A DNA stretch of 64,000 nucleotides from Butyrivibrio proteoclasticus P6B7 (GTDB lineage: Bacteria; Bacillota; Clostridia; Lachnospirales; Lachnospiraceae), in assembly GCF_000622085.1 (NCBI RefSeq), contig NZ_JHWL01000005.1:1-64000 (forward strand). Reading direction: 5' to 3'. The position numbers and the translations under genes are program-made. Shown piece after piece: positions 60,368-64,000 of the stretch (within the stretch, counting starts at the first letter, position 1; every line of letters starts with the position of its first letter). The notes beneath the pieces were generated by a model. It saw only the letters and a list, made by a program, of their open reading frames with translations, was not told the DNA's origin and did no database searches.

Positions 60368-60460
60368 TTAGCCATATAAAGCATCATATCCTAGATTAGG
60401 CCTGTCTCGCTTCTCTTCCATGGGATAGTACCAGATTCTATCCGACACTCTTTTCAGCAT
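60368..60460 (-). pseudogene. N-terminal remnant of an MBL-fold hydrolase
   Basis: A 30-codon frame starting at ATG 60460 reads LKRVSDRIWYYPMEEKRDRP, then NLGYDALYG and a stop. It closely resembles the N-terminus of clostridial metallo-beta-lactamase-fold hydrolases (LKRIxxRIWY...DRPxLGY), as remembered. Nothing of the HxHxDH domain follows. It probably marks a deleted gene; chance similarity is the alternative. Confidence 0.45.
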
Positions 60461-60498
60461 CTTCACACCAATTATCTTTCTTGATTTCGATTTCTATA

Positions 60499-61353
60499 TT
60501 ATTCCTCTAATAGAGCAGCCCAGTAGCCATCAATTGCTGCTTTGTTATCGTATGAACTGAGTGCCATAAGCAAAAAGAATAATTTACTCACTTCCTCAAA
60601 CGGCGGCATCTCACAATATGTCTCATATCCCGCCTTGAATTCATCCCAGTCCTCAACCTGGTAATGAAGAAAGCTAAGCTCCCATTCTACAGGTCCAATC
60701 ACATACGCATCTAAATCAACACATGCTACAATATTCTCATCGCAAAACAAGAACTGATCCGCGCAGATGTCGACCATAATTAGAGAATTCCCACTGTTTG
60801 AAAGCTTTTTATCCTTTATCTGCTCGTAACAACCCCTGACCTTTTTATCTGCATCATCATCTCCACTCCAATGCTCGCTAATACAATCTTCAATATATCT
60901 TCTGGCATTTTCAAAAAATAAATCTCCTTTTGAAACGCCCAAAAGTCCGGAATAATCATACTTTGTCCTGTGATTATATCCAATAAACTGCCCCAGAGTA
61001 TAAGCGTTTTTCTTTCCCTTTGGAAAAAAATCATTACCCCATGCTGTTCCTTCAACAAACTCAAAAACGCTTGCATCTTCATTGGCTGCTACAAACGGAG
61101 CCACTTTTATGTGAGGGTTATCCTTCAAAGTATTGTAGATATTATGAAGACTTGAATTCTGCCCCTTTACCGAATAACCAAACACCTTTCTCATCATTGT
61201 CCAGAACGGTGAAAAATCATCTCTTGTCATTAAGGGAGTCTTTAAAATATATCTTTTTCCCTCGTATGTAAAAAAACGTATTTCATTGGATGAGACTCCT
61301 CCCATCTCAAAAGAGGATTTATTCCTTTGAGCATATTCCAAAATCGTGTTCAT
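60499..61353 (-). CDS. Phosphotransferase-like protein (APH/choline-kinase fold)
   Basis: The 284-residue protein resembles APH-type small-molecule kinases. It has FFTYEGKRYILKTPL (nucleotide-binding lysine strand), FVEGTAWGNDFF, SLIMVDICADQFLFCDENIV (Brenner-like loop) and VACVDLDAYVIGPVEWELSF. In the catalytic loop the usual His is replaced (MVD) and the usual Asn reads Gln (DQF). It may be a divergent kinase or a pseudo-kinase. It is a stand-alone gene. Confidence 0.7.
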   Translation of the reverse strand: MNTILEYAQRNKSSFEMGGVSSNEIRFFTYEGKRYILKTPLMTRDDFSPFWTMMRKVFGYSVKGQNSSLHNIYNTLKDNPHIKVAPFVAANEDASVFEFVEGTAWGNDFFPKGKKNAYTLGQFIGYNHRTKYDYSGLLGVSKGDLFFENARRYIEDCISEHWSGDDDADKKVRGCYEQIKDKKLSNSGNSLIMVDICADQFLFCDENIVACVDLDAYVIGPVEWELSFLHYQVEDWDEFKAGYETYCEMPPFEEVSKLFFLLMALSSYDNKAAIDGYWAALLEE

Positions 61354-61406
61354 TCCTTATCTAATGAGTCCTCCGTAAAAATATAATTCGTATATAATAC
61401 TGAAAG

Positions 61407-61904
61407 TTATTCCTTGTTGAATACCATATTGCATCTACCCCAGGTTTCATCTTTATAGGCAAATGCATCAGGTGTAAGTTTTCTCACTACAAATCCGGCT
61501 TTTTCATAACACCTCATAGCTCTGTGATTTTCCGGAAATACATTTAACTGTACTCTTTCCGCTTCCGGATTCTCAAATGCCTGTTTTACCGCAAGCCTAA
61601 GCATCTTCTGGGCGACTTCCTTTCCTCTTACTTCAGGATCTACTACTACAAACTTGAGCATACCCTCTTTTGTTTCATTATTATACGAATAGCAAAAGAA
61701 GCCCTCCACTCTGCCATCATCAGATATAGCAACATAAGGAACATCACCAAACCTATCTGCTGCGGTCATAGTTTCAGCCATATGTTCTTCACTTAATGGA
61801 TACTTGATAAGATTAGCGCACCACATAGCGTGCGTTCTCTCGTCCGTAACCCAGTTTTTCATTGATTCAAAATCATTATCTATTTCAAATATTCTTAATT
61901 TCAT
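61407..61904 (-). CDS. GNAT-family N-acetyltransferase
   Basis: The 165-residue protein has FVVVDPEVRGKEVAQKMLRL, in which VRGKEVAQ replaces the usual RGxGxG/A loop. VQLNVFPENHRAMRCYEKAGF is the second core motif. The altered loop could affect acetyl-CoA binding. It lies 53 nt upstream of the phosphotransferase-like gene on the same strand, so the two may be co-transcribed. Confidence 0.9.
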   Translation of the reverse strand: MKLRIFEIDNDFESMKNWVTDERTHAMWCANLIKYPLSEEHMAETMTAADRFGDVPYVAISDDGRVEGFFCYSYNNETKEGMLKFVVVDPEVRGKEVAQKMLRLAVKQAFENPEAERVQLNVFPENHRAMRCYEKAGFVVRKLTPDAFAYKDETWGRCNMVFNKE

Positions 61905-61965
61905 AAATATCCTTATCGCATTATTCTGGAAGTCAACTCATCAAACCTTTTCCTTGCTTCCCATT

Positions 61966-62580
61966 TCATTTAAGTTCAAGCTCTTCCCCAGGTCTAAGCA
62001 CAATCTTTCCAGGAGCATCAAAGCTCTCAGCCGCGGTAATATCAAAGCCGCTCTTATCCTTAACTGGCTCCATGTGGTATGGAATGGTATGCTTAGCGCC
62101 TATGAGTTTGGCGCATTTTGAAGCCTCAGCTACATCCATGTTGTAGACGCCGTCACAGCATAAAAAGGCATAATCAAGCTCTTTTTCCGCAAACCCAGAC
62201 ATGGACGGGGTTGTGGATGTATCGCCAGAGAAGTACACCTTTACTCCATCAGAAAAAGTAAATATGAAGCCAACGCATTCTGAAACATTGTGGTTCTTGT
62301 TATATCCTGCTTCTACTGTTTCAACCTTTACAAAGCCAAAATCGAAAGCTTGATATTCGCCATTTTTAAGGGCATCCGACCATTTAATCAAAGTGCAGCC
62401 AGGATTTCTTTTGGTTATCAGATTATCCTGAGTGTGATCGTAGTGCCCATGTGTCATGAGAATAAGATCTGCAGGAAGGTCGTAGCCTCCTCCCATAAAT
62501 GGATCAAGAAAGATAACCTTTCCCTCTTCTGTAACGATTCGTACACTGCCATGCCCCTGATATAGTAGTTTTGCTCCCAT
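61966..62580 (-). CDS. MBL-fold metal-dependent hydrolase (UPF0173-like)
   Basis: The 204-residue protein has THGHYDHTQDN (His44, His46, Asp48, His49), FSGDTSTTPSM, and HTIPYHMEP near the end. These are the metal ligands of lactonase- or RNase-Z-like small MBL hydrolases. It starts with GAKLLYQGHGSVRI, typical of UPF0173-like proteins. The substrate is not known. Confidence 0.93.
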   Translation of the reverse strand: MGAKLLYQGHGSVRIVTEEGKVIFLDPFMGGGYDLPADLILMTHGHYDHTQDNLITKRNPGCTLIKWSDALKNGEYQAFDFGFVKVETVEAGYNKNHNVSECVGFIFTFSDGVKVYFSGDTSTTPSMSGFAEKELDYAFLCCDGVYNMDVAEASKCAKLIGAKHTIPYHMEPVKDKSGFDITAAESFDAPGKIVLRPGEELELK

Positions 62581-62626
62581 TTAATCACCCTCCAACATAT
62601 ATTTATTTAAATATAACAGAAAAAGA

Positions 62627-62658
62627 GCCATTTAACAGTAGTTATACTGTCAAATGGC
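62627..62658 (-). terminator. Terminator after the XRE-desulfoferrodoxin gene
   Basis: The 13-bp stem GCCATTTAACAGT / ACTGTCAAATGGC (one mismatch, 6-nt loop) is followed on the minus strand by TCTTTTTCTG. It lies 14 nt past the regulator stop. Confidence 0.85.
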
Positions 62659-62671
62659 CAATCTGCTTTTA

Positions 62672-63343
62672 CTATCCAAATAATTTATCCGCAATCTGTT
62701 CAAGTTCTCTTCTTTCCAGAGTATTATCATAGCTACTATCTTTATCATCAATGCCCTTAACTATATCCACATAGAAGAGCCCATCGTGATTACAGTAAAA
62801 GAATACCTTCTTTACACCACGGATTTTAAAACGAGCTTCTGACTTCCCCTCTGGATAGAGCTTAATCATCTGGATTTCATCTGCTCCCGCTGCGGCGATA
62901 AAAGAAATATAGTGTTCCTTGGACATTTCATGATCAATTCTCACATAATATTCATCATCAGAACGCTCAATAAAAACCATGTGGTTCTCGTCTGAAGGCT
63001 CTGCTGATAAAGGAGAAAGTTGCAGTCCATGGCATCCAATGACACCTTCACCCATACTGTGAATCACATTTCCGCAGATAGGGCACACGTAGAACTTTGA
63101 TCTCAGCATGTTTGCAGATACATTGGCGTTATGAATCGGATTACCCGAAATAAGTTCTGTGACTGAAACCCTGAACACATCAGCTATTGGCTCCAGCAGC
63201 GTAATATCCGGATACCCTTTACCTGTCTCCCATTTTGAGACAGTCTTGTCCGTAACCCCAAGCTTTTCCGCAAGCTGCGCCTGAGTCATTTTATTTTTTT
63301 CACGAAGTTCTTTAATAACTGCTCCTGTAACATATTGGTTCAT
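62672..63343 (-). CDS. XRE regulator fused to a desulfoferrodoxin-like domain
   Basis: The 223-residue protein has an N-terminal HTH_3 domain (MTQAQLAEKLGVTDKTVSKW, about 10-62). Residues about 84-195 resemble desulfoferrodoxin. A CPIC/GCH site (Cys87, Cys90, Cys104, His105) is followed by ENHMVFIERSDD (His121), DHEMSKEHYISFI (His138, His144) and FYCNHDG (Cys184, with His186). These match most ligands of a superoxide-reductase iron centre. A redox- or superoxide-responsive regulator is inferred. A 28-residue acidic tail follows. Confidence 0.8.
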   Translation of the reverse strand: MNQYVTGAVIKELREKNKMTQAQLAEKLGVTDKTVSKWETGKGYPDITLLEPIADVFRVSVTELISGNPIHNANVSANMLRSKFYVCPICGNVIHSMGEGVIGCHGLQLSPLSAEPSDENHMVFIERSDDEYYVRIDHEMSKEHYISFIAAAGADEIQMIKLYPEGKSEARFKIRGVKKVFFYCNHDGLFYVDIVKGIDDKDSSYDNTLERRELEQIADKLFG

Positions 63344-63425
63344 ATCTTTTCACCTCCATGTTCAGATTGTAAAACAGCCCTGTTTGTTATTGTACCTACG
63401 GAAAGTAGAGTCAGTTCTTAATTCA

Positions 63426-64000
63426 TTATGACCAGATACCAATCTCAGAAAGATATCCATTAACAATTTTAAAGCTAAGACCAAGTCCTGAATCTGCGCA
63501 TTTAACAACATATATGGCAAATTCATCTCTACTCATCTCAGTAGGATCATCTTCTCCGCCGCCAGAGAGGAATCTTGTATTTTCGTTGATTTTCAAGGTA
63601 TATGTTCCCATACCAATATCGATAAGATTCCAGTCAGCATCAAACTGATAGATTGCAGCATTAAGAATTATTGTATCACCAGTAACTTCAATACTTTTCA
63701 CATAATATGGAAGGCCCTCAACAGGAGAAGTTCTAAGCTCAGTATTATAAGTTCCATCTAGAAGATTAGAAGCTTCTGTTGAATCATTTCCATTATCTGC
63801 ACTAGATTCGCTTGAAGCATATACACTTGATGCATCTGCTGCTGCGTTTGAATCTTCGCTTGACGTCTCATCTGAAGCATCATTATCTGAATCCGCAGAA
63901 GCCTCATCTGATGCCTCTTCAGAGCTTACTTCCTGTCCAGCTTTTTCCTGAACTACTGATGTCTGCTCTGTTGCACTCTCATCGCTTATTTTACCATTTG
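63426..64000 (-). CDS. Secreted or surface protein with Ser/Asp/Glu-rich linker (partial)
   Basis: The frame stays open to the right edge, so the N-terminus is missing; 191 codons are visible. The first 100 or so visible residues are low-complexity Ser/Glu/Asp/Ala, for example SSEEASDEASADSDNDASDE. The C-terminal 90 residues form a beta-rich domain with IDIGMGTYTLKINENTRFLS and VVKCADSGLGLSFKIVNGYL. An internal GTG at 63701 is not taken as the start because the frame continues upstream. The linker style resembles the lipoprotein at 13300, so an extracytoplasmic site is likely. No family was recognised. Confidence 0.75.
   Translation of the reverse strand, partial: NGKISDESATEQTSVVQEKAGQEVSSEEASDEASADSDNDASDETSSEDSNAAADASSVYASSESSADNGNDSTEASNLLDGTYNTELRTSPVEGLPYYVKSIEVTGDTIILNAAIYQFDADWNLIDIGMGTYTLKINENTRFLSGGGEDDPTEMSRDEFAIYVVKCADSGLGLSFKIVNGYLSEIGIWS

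Overview
The window suggests a low-GC Gram-positive anaerobe of the Lachnospiraceae, most likely near Butyrivibrio/Pseudobutyrivibrio. The evidence is the 5' end of a clostridial-type 16S rRNA at the left edge, strong GGAGG ribosome binding sites, TTGACA/TATAAT promoters, a Na+-pumping biotin decarboxylase cluster, Rex, and typical clostridial gene neighbours (scpAB, era-recO, glyS-alaS-rpsU). Almost every gene lies on the minus strand. The two clear plus-strand genes are an AraC regulator and a membrane J-domain protein. No tRNA, prophage, transposase, CRISPR array or cas gene was seen.

Layout from left to right. 1-500: 16S rRNA 5' end with its leader and promoter. 0.5-2.7 kb: PadR / HAAS-domain / DUF4097 envelope-stress type operon behind an operator-rich promoter. 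2.9-4.0 kb: ferredoxin-type aldo/keto reductase. 4.1-12.4 kb: carbohydrate ABC transporter (two permeases and a lipoprotein binding protein) with three Gfo/Idh/MocA dehydrogenases, facing a divergent AraC regulator. 12.4-19.3 kb: glycogen debranching enzyme, a membrane protein, a two-component system, a lipoprotein and DegV. 19.4-24.8 kb: Na+-translocating decarboxylase cluster holding two different carboxyltransferases, a lipoprotein-OadG fusion, a biotin carrier and the beta pump. 24.9-27.1 kb: scpB, scpA and a phosphoesterase. 27.2-38.8 kb: rpsU, alaS, glyS, lipoprotein, recO, era, M16C peptidase and a large membrane protein. 38.9-42.2 kb: YebC, CNNM/CorC protein and the divergent J-domain protein. 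42.3-46.5 kb: alr, nnr, a coiled-coil protein and rex.

From about 47 to 64 kb the character changes to an accessory region of small, mostly single-domain genes on the minus strand: a protein phosphatase, methyltransferases, a beta-lactamase-fold hydrolase, NAD salvage genes (pnuC-nadR), flavodoxin-like reductases, four GNAT-domain proteins, HD and histidine phosphatases, a WYL regulator, a GyrI-like protein, a phosphotransferase-like protein, an MBL-fold protein and a redox-type XRE regulator. It also holds gene remnants and duplicated terminator elements.

The most unusual feature is a non-coding array at 47789-48093. Six inverted repeats (arms CTGCCTATAT / ATATAGGCAG) recur with a 53-54 bp period; the arms are conserved while loops and spacers differ. 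It sits directly upstream of a tyrosine phosphatase gene and abuts a methyltransferase gene that stops abruptly at the array edge. Other points of interest are an XRE regulator fused to a desulfoferrodoxin-like domain, a serine-hydrolase leader hairpin that masks its ribosome binding site, a consensus rex promoter followed by a Rex-like operator, and a binding-protein cistron flanked by two mRNA hairpins. All calls rest on reading the sequence alone; no database search was possible.
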